Assembly (NCBI GenBank): GCA_017935365.1
Contig: JAGBHT010000029.1
Coordinates: 30,768 to 94,767, forward strand
Reading direction: 5' to 3'
Length of the DNA stretch: 64,000 nucleotides
From: Ruminiclostridium sp.
GTDB taxonomy: Bacteria > Bacillota > Clostridia > Oscillospirales > Ruminococcaceae
Under the pieces are notes generated by a model that did no database searches, was not told the DNA's origin, and worked only from the letters and a program-made list of their open reading frames with translations. Both the position numbers and the translations under genes were made by a program. Each line of letters begins with the position of its first letter. Position 1 is the first letter of the stretch. Shown one piece after another: positions 18,460-27,461 of this stretch.

Positions 18460-18488
18460 ATTATAATACATTTTACTGCTTTTTTCAA
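18460..18488 (-). promoter_or_regulatory. rnr promoter
   Basis: Minus strand -35 TTGAAA (18483-18488), 17-base spacer, -10 TATAAT (18460-18465). Its position excludes the longest reading of rnr. Confidence 0.8.
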
Positions 18489-18646
18489 TAGTTTGTTGCG
18501 GTATTTGCGGTTTATCACAGGCATTAACAGGTTATTACCGATATCTGCGGACTTTTATATCAATTATGCTGTTCCTGTACTTAGTTTTAAAAAGAAATTG
18601 CAAACAGTGTTGATTAATATAAAAGCCAGGGAAATTGTATAAAAAA

Positions 18647-18844
18647 CAGGGAGCACCTCCCGCCGTGATAGCGAGCAACACTCCCTGTAGGTTACCCGTC
18701 AGGGAATCCCCCCCGCCGAAAATAGCAGAGGTTATTCCCTGAGAATTTCCATACTTGTATTATATCATTACAATTTCAAAGTGTCAACAGATAGAAATAA
18801 ACGAGGGAGTGCCCCGCCAAGAATAGCGGAGGTTCCCTCGTTTA
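18647..18844. repeat. Three related structured hairpins
   Basis: Hairpins at 18647-18687, 18699-18742 and 18798-18844. The outer stems differ in sequence but stay paired: CAGGGAG/CTCCCTG, TCAGGGAAT/ATTCCCTGA and TAAACGAGGGA/TCCCTCGTTTA. The insides share a CCCGCC...ATAGC...GAG pattern, with a short GC/GC inner helix closing a loop of about eight bases. No T tracts follow directly, so they are not simple terminators. They fill most of the 18489-18924 gap between rnr and the riboflavin promoter; the remainder shows nothing. Confidence 0.7.
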
Positions 18845-18924
18845 TGACATTTCTGCCTTGTTACTATAATAGCTTCTGACTTAGATTTTGTCAAAATGAG
18901 GTGTAAAGTTTTTAAACACCCCTC

Positions 18925-18953
18925 TTGACAAACGCCGTTTACAGGCATATAAT
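18925..18953 (+). promoter_or_regulatory. Promoter of the FMN riboswitch-ribU unit
   Basis: -35 TTGACA (18925-18930), 17-base spacer, -10 TATAAT (18948-18953), both perfect. Confidence 0.9.
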
Positions 18954-18964
18954 ATATGCGTAAT

Positions 18965-19082
18965 CTGTTTCAGGGCGGAGTGAAATTCTCCACCGGTGGT
19001 AAAGTCCACGAGCGCAAAGTACTTGCGCCGATTCGGTGAAATTCCGAAACCGACGGTATAGTCCGGATGAAAGAATCAGAAA
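18965..19082 (+). promoter_or_regulatory. FMN riboswitch (RFN element)
   Basis: The conserved RFN blocks occur in order: CAGGGCGGAGTGAAATTC, CACCGGTGGTAAAGTCCACG, GATTCGGTGAAATTCCGAAA and CCGACGGTATAGTCCGGATG, ending in GAAAGAATCAG. It senses flavin mononucleotide. A terminator follows about 50 bases later, so FMN most likely causes early termination ahead of ribU. Confidence 0.97.
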
Positions 19083-19134
19083 TGCTTGACCGCAAATCCT
19101 TTATTCAAGCGGTACGACACTTTTGAGAAAAGGT

Positions 19135-19166
19135 AAGCCCCGAATCTTCGGGGCTTTTATTTTTTG
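19135..19166 (+). terminator. Riboswitch-controlled terminator before ribU
   Basis: Ten-base-pair stem AAGCCCCGAA/TTCGGGGCTT, then TTATTTTTT. It lies between the FMN aptamer and the ribU ribosome site, as expected for the expression platform. Confidence 0.9.
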
Positions 19167-19216
19167 GCGAATAGCTGAAAGTCACCTTTGGAGCAGATGT
19201 AGAAAGGATGATTTTT

Positions 19217-19846
19217 ATGCAGACACAAACCACACCTTCCGCAGAAAATAAGGCACACTTTGCCTTTGACACGAGAAAACTCGTGTTCACGGCACTGCTT
19301 GCGGCTATCTCTTCAGTGCTTATGCTGTTCAGCTTGAAAGTACCGCTCATGCCGAGCTTTATCTCGTTTGACTTCTCGGACTTCCCGGCAGTCATGGCAT
19401 CGCTCACAATGGGACCGATATCGGGCGTTTTCGTATGCCTTGTGAAGAACATTATCAACCTGTTTTCAAGCAATACGGGCGGTGTAGGCGAACTTTCAAA
19501 CTTCATTTTAAGCTGTTGCCTGGTTGTTCCCGCAGGTATTATCGGCAGAAAGATAAATACTTATAAAGGTGCGATAATCGGCTGTGTTATCGGAAGCGTT
19601 ATAATGGCACTTCTCAGCATCGTATCGAACTATTTTATCGTTTACCCGATATACGAGAACTTCTTACCGATAGACGCTATAATCGGTATGTATAAGGCTA
19701 TAAACCCGAATGTAAACGGACTTCTTGATTGCCTTATCATTTTCAACTGCCCGTTCACGCTGATAAAGGGACTTATCGCTTCGGCACTTTGTATGCCGCT
19801 GTATAAGGTGTTAAGACCTGTGTTCAACTCCTACTACAGAAAGTGA
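19217..19846 (+). CDS. ribU: ECF transporter S component for riboflavin, RibU
   Basis: Membrane substrate-binding subunit, 209 aa with about six hydrophobic helices, that works with the shared EcfAA'T energy module (not in this window). The first helix region LVFTALLAAISSVLMLFSLK and the FDFSDFPAVMASLTMGPISG segment are typical of RibU. Placement under an FMN riboswitch settles riboflavin as substrate. The true ATG is 19217 (MQTQTTP): the in-frame ATG at 19208 overlaps the GAAAGGA ribosome site. Confidence 0.93.
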   Translation: MQTQTTPSAENKAHFAFDTRKLVFTALLAAISSVLMLFSLKVPLMPSFISFDFSDFPAVMASLTMGPISGVFVCLVKNIINLFSSNTGGVGELSNFILSCCLVVPAGIIGRKINTYKGAIIGCVIGSVIMALLSIVSNYFIVYPIYENFLPIDAIIGMYKAINPNVNGLLDCLIIFNCPFTLIKGLIASALCMPLYKVLRPVFNSYYRK

Positions 19847-19881
19847 TTTTAACATTTGTAAATACGGCGTAAAGCCAGTAA

Positions 19882-19920
19882 AAATGCCCTGTGAAAGCGT
19901 TTTACCGTCACAGGGCATTT
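19882..19920. terminator. Bidirectional terminator between ribU and DUF2461 gene
   Basis: Thirteen-base-pair stem AAATGCCCTGTGA/TCACAGGGCATTT between convergent genes. Confidence 0.88.
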
Positions 19921-19935
19921 TGTTGTTTTAGTGCT

Positions 19936-20595
19936 TTATTCCTCGTTTATTGCGTTGTGGATAAACCTGCAAATCGGGTACAGAGTGCGGAATCCGTCAA
20001 GGATAAACGGTTTTAAATCAGGGGTGAAAACCGTTTCGTTTTCATATGTGAAGCTTGCCGAACAGCTGATCGATTTGCGGTTGTACCAGCCGTCGAGCAG
20101 GGGAGTGACTTCACCCTTTTTACGCTTGTAAAAGTCGCCGTCAAGCGTGAAGATCTTCTGCTTGTTGAAAGTTTTTACAAGCTTTGAAAACTTGTCCGGG
20201 TTTTGTTCAATTGCATTTCTGAACTTCTGCATAGAGCCTGCCGAAGCACTCCACATACCCATTCCGTAGCCCCAGCCTTCGCAGGAAAGTTCAAAGTAGA
20301 ACGCAGGTGCGACCCACCAGTCCTGCCTTGTTTCCTTGAATGTAAACCAGTAATTGTCACGGTAAGGGTAGGCGTGAGGGAAGCGTGCATCCTTTACTAT
20401 TCTTGAAACAGAGCTAATCGTGTCGTAGCCGATCTCGCCGTAGAAATCGCAGAAAAGCTCTTCACAAAGCGATTTCATGGGCTTTGCAAGATTCTGCTTA
20501 TAATCTTCCTTATGCTCTTCATACCAGTTTTTATTATTGTTAAGCCGCATTCCCCAGAGAAAATCAACGGCTGATCTGTCAAAGCCTTCAAACAT
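19936..20595 (-). CDS. DUF2461 family protein
   Basis: 219 aa, cytosolic. The opening FLWGMRLNNNKNWYEEHKEDY and the middle KDARFPHAYPYRDNYWFTF segment with aromatic-rich AFYFELSCEGWGYGMG are typical of DUF2461 (TIGR02453). The biochemical function of this widespread family is not established. Single-gene unit with its own promoter, convergent with ribU. Confidence 0.85.
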   Translation of the reverse strand: MFEGFDRSAVDFLWGMRLNNNKNWYEEHKEDYKQNLAKPMKSLCEELFCDFYGEIGYDTISSVSRIVKDARFPHAYPYRDNYWFTFKETRQDWWVAPAFYFELSCEGWGYGMGMWSASAGSMQKFRNAIEQNPDKFSKLVKTFNKQKIFTLDGDFYKRKKGEVTPLLDGWYNRKSISCSASFTYENETVFTPDLKPFILDGFRTLYPICRFIHNAINEE

Positions 20596-20643
20596 TTTTT
20601 AGTGTCCTTTCGTTTAGTATCCTTTCGTATTGTATCAACGTAT

Positions 20644-20672
20644 ATTTTACACTTTTTCCGGGGAAAATGCAA
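20644..20672 (-). promoter_or_regulatory. Promoter of the DUF2461 gene
   Basis: Minus strand -35 TTGCAT (20667-20672), 17-base spacer, -10 TAAAAT (20644-20649). Confidence 0.6.
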
Positions 20673-20754
20673 GTGGGAATAAACGGACAAAAAGGGCATA
20701 TAATTATTATGAAATAAGTCGTGAAACGGCTTTGCAATGCGAAAGGACAGAAAT

Positions 20755-21231
20755 ATGAAACGTCACAACAAATGGCTTGACCTGGTGCTTTATATATTAT
20801 CGGCTGAGGTTATAGGAATGGCGTCAGGACTGCTAGCAGGCAGTTTTACAGACTTTTTTGAAAAGTACGAACAACCGCCGTTACAGCCGCCCGCCTGGGT
20901 GTTTCCGATAGTATGGATAATATTATATGCCGTTATGGGTATATCGGCACATATTATCCATTACAGCAATGCGGCGGTCAGTATCAAGCGTAAACTTCTG
21001 ATGGTTTACTGGGCTCAGCTGATAGTGAATTTTATGTGGAGCATAATATTTGTGAAGTTTGAGCTGTTGTGGCTTGCGGCGGCTGATATAGTACTTCTTC
21101 TGATTCTGATAGGGGTTATGATACTGGGATTCGGAAAAGTGAAGCATATTGCGGGAAATATAAATATACCGTATTTCCTGTGGGTGGCGTTTGCAACATA
21201 CTTGAATATCGCTACAATTTTTGTAAACTGA
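20755..21231 (+). CDS. TspO/MBR family membrane protein
   Basis: 158 aa with five predicted membrane helices, the normal layout for the TspO/peripheral benzodiazepine receptor family. Diagnostic segments are QPPAWVFPIVWIILYAVMGI in loop 1/helix 2, and WVAFATYLNIATIFVN in helix 5. Bacterial TspO proteins bind tetrapyrroles, but the role here is unknown. The ATG at 20755 has GAAAGGA seven bases away, so the upstream in-frame ATG at 20737 is rejected. Confidence 0.9.
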   Translation: MKRHNKWLDLVLYILSAEVIGMASGLLAGSFTDFFEKYEQPPLQPPAWVFPIVWIILYAVMGISAHIIHYSNAAVSIKRKLLMVYWAQLIVNFMWSIIFVKFELLWLAAADIVLLLILIGVMILGFGKVKHIAGNINIPYFLWVAFATYLNIATIFVN

Positions 21232-21260
21232 CAGTGGTTGACGTTTGATAATATTTTATA

Positions 21261-21300
21261 AAAGCCTGAGCAGCAAAAAATCCGTTGCCCGGGCTTTTTG
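21261..21300 (+). terminator. Terminator after the TspO gene
   Basis: Imperfect stem AAAGCCTGAGCAGC with GTTGCCCGGGCTTT, then TTT. Confidence 0.7.
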
Positions 21301-21331
21301 CTTTGGTTTGACTTCATATGTAGATTTTTTA

Positions 21332-21360
21332 TTGAAATCGGATACATTTTGTGCTATACT
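21332..21360 (+). promoter_or_regulatory. galT promoter
   Basis: -35 TTGAAA (21332-21337), 17-base spacer, -10 TATACT (21355-21360). Confidence 0.8.
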
Positions 21361-21410
21361 TGAAATGAATTAAATTCTGAAATACAGAATGTGATAACGG
21401 AGAGAACATT

Positions 21411-22913
21411 ATGAAGGAAGCTACGATTGAAACAGCTGTACAGTCGCTCATAGACTATGCGGTTGAAAAAGAACTGGTAACAGCCGATGATGAGATCTAT
21501 GTAAGAAATTGTCTTATTGACATATTGGAGCTTGATAACTGGAGCAATCCCAAGGGCGGTAAATACGGATCGGTTGATGAGATCCTTGACGATATAGTCG
21601 GCTATGCGGTAGAAAAGGAGATAATTCCGGCATCGAATGCGTGGAGGGATCTGTTTGACACAAGAATAATGGGTGTATTCACAGCTATGCCGCATGAAGT
21701 TATTGCAAAATTCCGTGAAAAATACGGCGAAAGCCCAAAAGCGGCTACCGACTGGTATTTTATATACAGTGAAGATACAAATTACGTCCGCAAAGGAAGA
21801 ATCGCCAAGGATATACGCTGGAAGTACGACAGCGAGTACGGACAGCTTGATATCACCATAAACCGTTCAAAGCCCGAAAAGGATCCGAGGGATATTGCCG
21901 CCGCAAGAAATGCGGTAAAGGTTTCATACCCTGCGTGCCAGCTTTGTATGGAGAATATGGGATTTGCCGGTACGCTCACTCACCCGGCAAGGCAGAATCT
22001 GCGTCCGATACCTATGACTATCCACGGCGGAAAGTGGGGATTCCAGTATTCGCCTTATGGCTATTACAATGAGCATTGCATAGTTTTCAACAGCGAGCAT
22101 ATCCCGATGAAGATCGACGCGGAGGTTTTCGGCAAGCTGTTTGATATTATTGATATGCTACCGCACTATTTTGTCGGCTCTAACGCAGATCTTCCGATCG
22201 TAGGCGGTTCTATCCTTTCTCACGAACACTTCCAGGGCGGACATTATACGTTCGCTATGGAAAATGCGCCGATTGAATTCGAATTCACATTGAGCGGCTT
22301 TGACAGCGTAAAGGCAGGAATTGTCAAGTGGCCTATGTCGGTTATCAGACTGAGCGGCAAAAACAGAGCTGAGCTTGAAAAGGCTTGTGATAAAATTCTT
22401 GTTGCGTGGAGAGCATACACCGATGAACGCGTCGGAATATATGCCTTCACAGACGGTGTTCCCCACAACACCATTACTCCTATTGCAAGACGACACGGCG
22501 ATGAATATGAATGCGACCTTGTACTCAGAAACAACATCACAAGCGAGGAAAGACCGCTCGGCATATTCCACCCCAACCCGTCATTACACCACATAAAAAA
22601 GGAAAATATCGGTCTTATCGAGGTAATGGGTCTGGCGGTACTTCCCGCAAGACTTGCAAATGAGATAACAGCACTCAGCGAGGCATTGGTAAGCAAGACA
22701 GATCTTTCAGGCGATGAAAAGCTTTCAGGTCACGCCGAGTGGATGAACGGACTTTATAAGAAATATCCTGATGTGAAAGCGGAAGATGCCGAGAATATCA
22801 TAAAACGTGAAATCGGAGCAGTGTTTGAGCAGGTATTGCTTGATGCGGGCGTTTACAAGCGTGATGAAAAAGGCAGAGAAGCGTTCAGAAGATTTATTGA
22901 CAGCGTAAAGTGA
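21411..22913 (+). CDS. galT: UDP-glucose--hexose-1-phosphate uridylyltransferase (class II GalT)
   Basis: Leloir pathway enzyme exchanging UMP between UDP-glucose and galactose-1-phosphate. It is the long Firmicutes form (500 aa, Pfam GalP_UDP_transf class II), recognisable from QSLIDYAVEKELV at the start and PIVGGSILSHEHFQGGHYTF, which holds the family's HxHxQ-like HEHFQGG active site near residues 273-279. No galK or galE is adjacent. Own promoter and terminator. Start ATG preceded by GGAG. Confidence 0.93.
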   Translation: MKEATIETAVQSLIDYAVEKELVTADDEIYVRNCLIDILELDNWSNPKGGKYGSVDEILDDIVGYAVEKEIIPASNAWRDLFDTRIMGVFTAMPHEVIAKFREKYGESPKAATDWYFIYSEDTNYVRKGRIAKDIRWKYDSEYGQLDITINRSKPEKDPRDIAAARNAVKVSYPACQLCMENMGFAGTLTHPARQNLRPIPMTIHGGKWGFQYSPYGYYNEHCIVFNSEHIPMKIDAEVFGKLFDIIDMLPHYFVGSNADLPIVGGSILSHEHFQGGHYTFAMENAPIEFEFTLSGFDSVKAGIVKWPMSVIRLSGKNRAELEKACDKILVAWRAYTDERVGIYAFTDGVPHNTITPIARRHGDEYECDLVLRNNITSEERPLGIFHPNPSLHHIKKENIGLIEVMGLAVLPARLANEITALSEALVSKTDLSGDEKLSGHAEWMNGLYKKYPDVKAEDAENIIKREIGAVFEQVLLDAGVYKRDEKGREAFRRFIDSVK

Positions 22914-22922
22914 ATATCAATA

Positions 22923-22953
22923 CCGCCCGACAGCAATGCCGGGCGGATTTTAT
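22923..22953 (+). terminator. Terminator after galT
   Basis: Stem CCGCCCG/CGGGCGG, then ATTTTAT. Confidence 0.82.
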
Positions 22954-23044
22954 AACAAGTACACTCTTTATTATTGCTTAGTGCATATTGCACAAAAATC
23001 AAGACGTATTTACATACAATGATGATATAATTTGTTCAGGACAG

Positions 23045-23073
23045 TTGATTTTTATAATGAAATGTGCTATACT
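23045..23073 (+). promoter_or_regulatory. Promoter of the Cache-GGDEF-EAL gene
   Basis: -35 TTGATT (23045-23050), 17-base spacer, -10 TATACT (23068-23073). Confidence 0.6.
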
Positions 23074-23149
23074 CTTATTTAAATAAGCGCTTGTTTGCCT
23101 GATTTGGAATGTCGGACCGCTGGCATAATAAGACGGGAGGAGGATTGCT

Positions 23150-25450
23150 ATGCCGAAAATAAAATATAAAACGGAAGTATTGTCAGCTGTAGCCGCCATA
23201 TTGATAGCAATCTTCGTTGTGTTTGCTTCTGTATTTATGGTTCATACAATGGATGCGCTTGATGATAAGGTCAACAAGTATATTGACCGTACCGTAACAC
23301 AGAAATGTGAGATAGTCGAGAGCGCTATAAATAATGATATCAGCACTGTCAAGAATTTTGCGGCGTGTCTCACCGATTATAAAAGTGCAGATGAAAATGT
23401 GCTTATACGCAAGATAAAAGAACTTGAAAACAGCAGTGAAACGATTGAATCATTTGTTATAGCAGATGAAAACGGCGATGTAATTACAAGCAAACGCATT
23501 GAAAAGAATATCTCCGCGCGTGATTACTATCAGAAGGCTATGAACGGTGAAGTGAACGTTTCAAAGGCTATTTTCAGCGAACCTGACGGAAAAATGGTAA
23601 ATGTCATTGCGGTTCCGGTATACGGCGATTATCAGCGTATCATTGGTGTATTAGCCGGAATATGTGATGCAGGCAGTTATGATGCACTGCTTGATATGTC
23701 TTTCTCCGGTAACGGAAGCGACAGCAACGGCTATGTCCTGAACTCCGACGGTGAGGTTGTTATGTCAGGCGATAATGCGCTTGGCGACAATGTTCCGATG
23801 GGCGATCTGTTCTTTTCTTCGGATTTACTGGCAGGTGTAGACGAAAACGTAAAAAGCACAGTAAAGGTTAACTTTGCAAAGGTAAACGGTAGCGGAATAA
23901 TCAAGAGTTACTGCAAGGGAGAAAAATATATCGCTTATTATTGCGGTTTCACAAACAGCAACGATCTTCACTATCTTCTTATTTTCAAGGAGGATGTGGT
24001 AGCCGCACAGCAGGATCATTATGCAGTGATGAATATATTGTTGTACATCTTCTTTGTTGTGATACTGCTTGTAGTAATTGCGGCGTACGTTGTTATTGTA
24101 AGGGTTTCGTTCCGCAGACTAAAAAAAGCCAATGCCGAGGTCAGCCGTATTGCCTATACAGACAGACTGACAGGATACAGCACATGGGATAAATTCGTTA
24201 TTGATTCCAAAAAGCTTCTTCAGCATGAATACCGCAGATATGCCCTTGTAAGCTTCGATATTGATAAATTCAAAGCGATAAACGATATGTACGGTCACGA
24301 AGAAGGTAACAGGGTACTCAAGCTTATTGCCGATACGGTAAACCGCAATCTTCAGGACGGCGAGACATTCTCAAGAATAAACTCCGACAATTTCTACATA
24401 TTCATGATCTACCACGGCGATGATGATATATCCCGAAGGGTAATTTCGCTGATACAGGCTATAGAGTATGAGGTAACGGAGTTTGTGCCGGTACTTTCAT
24501 TCGGTATATACAGAATAATCGACAAGAACGTTTCGATAAGACGTATGGGCGATCTTGCCGATATTGCCAAACGCACGGTAAAGTACGGCGATGACAGCGC
24601 ATATGCTTTCTATAATGAGAGTATGCTTGAAGAAATGCGCGAGGAGAAGCGCATTGAAAATGAAATGCAAGCGGCGCTTGATACTCACGAGTTCTGCGTG
24701 TTCTATCAGCCGAAGGTGTCACTTGACGGAAATGTAAATCTTGCCGGCGCAGAAGCGCTCGTAAGATGGATAAAGGACGGCACGGTAATTTCCCCCGGAA
24801 AGTTCATACCTCTGTTTGAAAAGAACAGATTTATAATCAAGCTTGACTTCTACATAATGGATCAGGTTTGTCAGAAGATAAAGTACTGGCAGAAGTACTA
24901 CAAGGATCTGCTGATATCGGTCAATATGTCGAGAGTTCATCTGAAAGACCCGCAGTTTGTAGAAAAGCTGAATGATATCTGCGTATCTCACGGCGTTTCG
25001 ACTTCAAGCATTGAGATCGAGATCACAGAAAGTGCGGCTTATGAATCACTTGATGTGCTGACTACAGTATTCAAGCAGCTCAAGGATTACGGTTTCCATA
25101 TTTCGATAGACGATTTCGGTTCCGGTTATTCTTCGCTCAATATGCTCAAGGACTTACCTGCCGATGTGCTTAAGATAGACAGGGCATTCCTTGCAGAATC
25201 CAACAGCGACAAGAGAGCAAACGATATTCTGGGTCATGTTATCAGAATGGCAAGTTCGCTCGGTATGCACACTATCTGCGAGGGTATTGAAACCGATGAG
25301 CAGGCAAAGCTTCTCGGCGGTCTTGGCTGTGAAATGGCGCAGGGCTTCTACTTTGCAAAGCCTATGCCGAGTGATTCCTTTGAAGAGATTTTAATGGGTC
25401 ACAGCAAGATTATACATATCCCTAAAAACGGTCCTGAGGAGGATAAATGA
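23150..25450 (+). CDS. Membrane c-di-GMP phosphodiesterase: Cache sensor, degenerate GGDEF, EAL
   Basis: 766 aa. A membrane helix at about residues 12-34, an extracellular dCache-like sensor to about 285, a second helix at about 292-320, GGDEF domain about 335-500 and EAL domain about 510-755. The cyclase motif has decayed to RINSDNF near residue 406, so cyclase activity is unlikely, although DIDKFKAINDMYGH is kept. The EAL domain keeps the set needed for hydrolysis: EALVRW, SVNMS, EITES, SIDDFGSGYSSL, LKID, CEGIET and QGFYF. Likely a signal-controlled c-di-GMP hydrolase. Its stop overlaps the next start (ATGA). Confidence 0.92.
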   Translation: MPKIKYKTEVLSAVAAILIAIFVVFASVFMVHTMDALDDKVNKYIDRTVTQKCEIVESAINNDISTVKNFAACLTDYKSADENVLIRKIKELENSSETIESFVIADENGDVITSKRIEKNISARDYYQKAMNGEVNVSKAIFSEPDGKMVNVIAVPVYGDYQRIIGVLAGICDAGSYDALLDMSFSGNGSDSNGYVLNSDGEVVMSGDNALGDNVPMGDLFFSSDLLAGVDENVKSTVKVNFAKVNGSGIIKSYCKGEKYIAYYCGFTNSNDLHYLLIFKEDVVAAQQDHYAVMNILLYIFFVVILLVVIAAYVVIVRVSFRRLKKANAEVSRIAYTDRLTGYSTWDKFVIDSKKLLQHEYRRYALVSFDIDKFKAINDMYGHEEGNRVLKLIADTVNRNLQDGETFSRINSDNFYIFMIYHGDDDISRRVISLIQAIEYEVTEFVPVLSFGIYRIIDKNVSIRRMGDLADIAKRTVKYGDDSAYAFYNESMLEEMREEKRIENEMQAALDTHEFCVFYQPKVSLDGNVNLAGAEALVRWIKDGTVISPGKFIPLFEKNRFIIKLDFYIMDQVCQKIKYWQKYYKDLLISVNMSRVHLKDPQFVEKLNDICVSHGVSTSSIEIEITESAAYESLDVLTTVFKQLKDYGFHISIDDFGSGYSSLNMLKDLPADVLKIDRAFLAESNSDKRANDILGHVIRMASSLGMHTICEGIETDEQAKLLGGLGCEMAQGFYFAKPMPSDSFEEILMGHSKIIHIPKNGPEEDK

Positions 25451-26064
25451 GCATTTCAAACGAATCCTTGCCGATAATTGCAGGTATTATTACCAATACG
25501 GCAAGGTCGATGACTACGGTTATGAGATATATCTACACCGTGTCGGACAGCGATTTTTACAACATAAATATCAAGGATGTTTTCCGTATAGCACTTATGG
25601 ACGTTACAGAAACGTCAAGGCTTGAAAACCTCGGGATCAGGATAAAGACACCCGAAAATGACGCAATGTTTGAAACAACGGAATTCGGCAGAGTACAGCA
25701 TCTTATAATGTATAGTCTGGCAGCACGACTTCCGCTTATATCAAGACAGATAGAGGATTTTCCGCTGTCGGATAAACAGCTGAAACAGGTATATGAACTG
25801 ATGATAAAAAACGGTGCGGATAATTTTGGTGAGATCATCTATGAAAGCTATGAGGATAATCTCAAAGTCAGAAAGCAGAAAACACCGTTGCCGTCATATT
25901 CATCGGATTGGTTCAGACGTTATGTTTACACATATATGCCGAAATTCGGAGAGATAAACAACCGCAATCTGTATTTTCTCGGCTGTGTTGAGGCAATGTT
26001 CCCGCTGTATTATTCGGCAATGACGGCACAGCTTAAAAAGGTCATGTTCCTGCTTGACAAGTGA
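25447..26064 (+). CDS. Unknown protein translationally coupled to the EAL protein
   Basis: 205 aa, no signal peptide and no clear membrane helix; mixed, mostly helical composition. The ATG overlaps the stop of the phosphodiesterase gene, which implies matched synthesis and a shared process. I do not recognise a domain. A partner or effector of the c-di-GMP protein is plausible from context only. A strong hairpin terminator follows immediately. Confidence 0.6.
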   Translation: MSISNESLPIIAGIITNTARSMTTVMRYIYTVSDSDFYNINIKDVFRIALMDVTETSRLENLGIRIKTPENDAMFETTEFGRVQHLIMYSLAARLPLISRQIEDFPLSDKQLKQVYELMIKNGADNFGEIIYESYEDNLKVRKQKTPLPSYSSDWFRRYVYTYMPKFGEINNRNLYFLGCVEAMFPLYYSAMTAQLKKVMFLLDK

Positions 26065-26069
26065 ATTAA

Positions 26070-26111
26070 AATCAAATCCCACAACGTTTAGGCGGTTGTG
26101 GGATTTTGATT
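26070..26111. terminator. Bidirectional terminator
   Basis: Long hairpin with about 16 paired bases (AATCAAATCCCACAAC against GTTGTGGGATTTTGATT, one bulge) between convergent genes. Confidence 0.88.
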
Positions 26112-26121
26112 GTTTATTTAC

Positions 26122-27459
26122 TTATTTCACAGCGGACAATAACGCAATATAATCATCCTTATTGCCGTCATCTGCTGTATATGTTCTCTTTTCGGCATAA
26201 ACAGGTATTATACTGCCATCCTTTGTCTTTGCGTAAGTAAGTATCATATCATTTTCAGCTGTATACTCTGTTTTCAGAAGCTCATTGTGTGTCGGACAAT
26301 AATCATTATCCTCGCCGTCCTGGCGTACACTCGGTTGAATAGCGTAAACGTCGTCGTTCGCCGCCATTTTCTTCTTGGCATCATCATACGGCAGGATATT
26401 TACCGTACCTGTTTTCTTGATATACGGTGCTATTCCCTCAACCGTTATATAAGTATCACAGCCGTTATAATCGATAGTGACGGTCTTGCAGAACATTTCG
26501 TTATAATCAAGTATCTGCTCTTCTGTCGTAGCGGGCTTTTTCGTTTTCGCCGTATATCTTATCGTGGGATAGAATGCTTTATCTTCATTTATCTCATACG
26601 TTTCAAAAGAGCTTTCCTCATATCCTTTGCCGAAAACCGACGAGTGATTTTTGATATACTCCGCAAACTCACCCTTTATCTTTCCAAGCTGTTCATCGGT
26701 AACATAAAGCGAATCCGTCCGATTTTTACGGTGTTCAAGCGCCAATGTATACAGTGTTTCCGACGGATATATTCCGGCTATATCCGTCACGGAATTATCA
26801 TCCGTGCTGAACGACTGTATACGCATAACAAGTATGCCCTTGTCGCTTACCGATATACTGATATCCGGAGATGAAAGCTCTCCGCCGTAAGCGACCTTAT
26901 ACAGTTTATTTCTTATGTCATACCATACGCTCTCACCGTACAGATAATCATAATCGGGATAGTCCTTGCTTGTAAAGAACGCTTTATCGACCTGCTTTAT
27001 TCCGTCCTCACTGTACAGTTCGATGTTACTGTTTTCGTCAAAGCTGTATGTATCAAGCTGAGTTACCGATGCAAGATCATCTATCGTGTATCTGTTGCTC
27101 AAGTCCCCCGGCGCACCAAGACCGACAGAGAATTTGTCACGCTGTACCTTGATGAAATCTCTTGCAAACATCGTTTCATCGTTAATTTCGCACAGGGTGG
27201 AATTATTGCCGGAATCGCTGTGTGATGATGTGTTGCTGTTTCCGCCGAAGAATGCGCTGAGTTTTCCTGAACCGCCGAGCGCTATCATTGCGGCGGTCGC
27301 TACTGCAACAAGGCAGAAGCAGGCGGCGGCAACGCCGAGAAAAGCGGTATTCAGATACCATCTGTTTTTGTGCGGCGTTTCGTCAAATGCGTCGGAAATA
27401 TACTTTTCATTTATGTCGCCGAATGCAGTAAAAAGAGGGAATGCTTTATGATTATTCAT
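26122..27459 (-). CDS. Membrane protein coupled to ECF sigma factor (putative anti-sigma)
   Basis: 445 aa. A short cytoplasmic N-terminus contains FGDINEKYISDAFDE, a pattern seen in clostridial sigma-partner proteins. One membrane helix at about residues 37-60 and a large extracellular part after a Ser/Asn-rich linker. The ATG lies two bases after the sigma-factor stop, with AAAGGAG inside the sigma gene. The topology and coupling suggest an anti-sigma factor whose outer domain senses a signal. This is inference; no zinc-finger anti-sigma motif is present. Confidence 0.65.
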   Translation of the reverse strand: MNNHKAFPLFTAFGDINEKYISDAFDETPHKNRWYLNTAFLGVAAACFCLVAVATAAMIALGGSGKLSAFFGGNSNTSSHSDSGNNSTLCEINDETMFARDFIKVQRDKFSVGLGAPGDLSNRYTIDDLASVTQLDTYSFDENSNIELYSEDGIKQVDKAFFTSKDYPDYDYLYGESVWYDIRNKLYKVAYGGELSSPDISISVSDKGILVMRIQSFSTDDNSVTDIAGIYPSETLYTLALEHRKNRTDSLYVTDEQLGKIKGEFAEYIKNHSSVFGKGYEESSFETYEINEDKAFYPTIRYTAKTKKPATTEEQILDYNEMFCKTVTIDYNGCDTYITVEGIAPYIKKTGTVNILPYDDAKKKMAANDDVYAIQPSVRQDGEDNDYCPTHNELLKTEYTAENDMILTYAKTKDGSIIPVYAEKRTYTADDGNKDDYIALLSAVK

Positions 27460-27461
27460 GA

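Noticed and set aside
16243..18471. 742-codon reading of rnr from ATG 18471
   Set aside because: Its first codons overlap the -10 box of a perfect-spacing promoter, so they are not transcribed.
18647..18844. CRISPR array, integron attC site or small self-cleaving ribozyme at the hairpin trio
   Set aside because: Spacing is irregular and units are not direct repeats. attC-type GTTRRRY/RYYYAAC cores are absent. Twister and hammerhead conserved bases do not fit.
23074..23149. c-di-GMP riboswitch before the EAL gene
   Set aside because: No aptamer core sequence is visible and the leader is too short.
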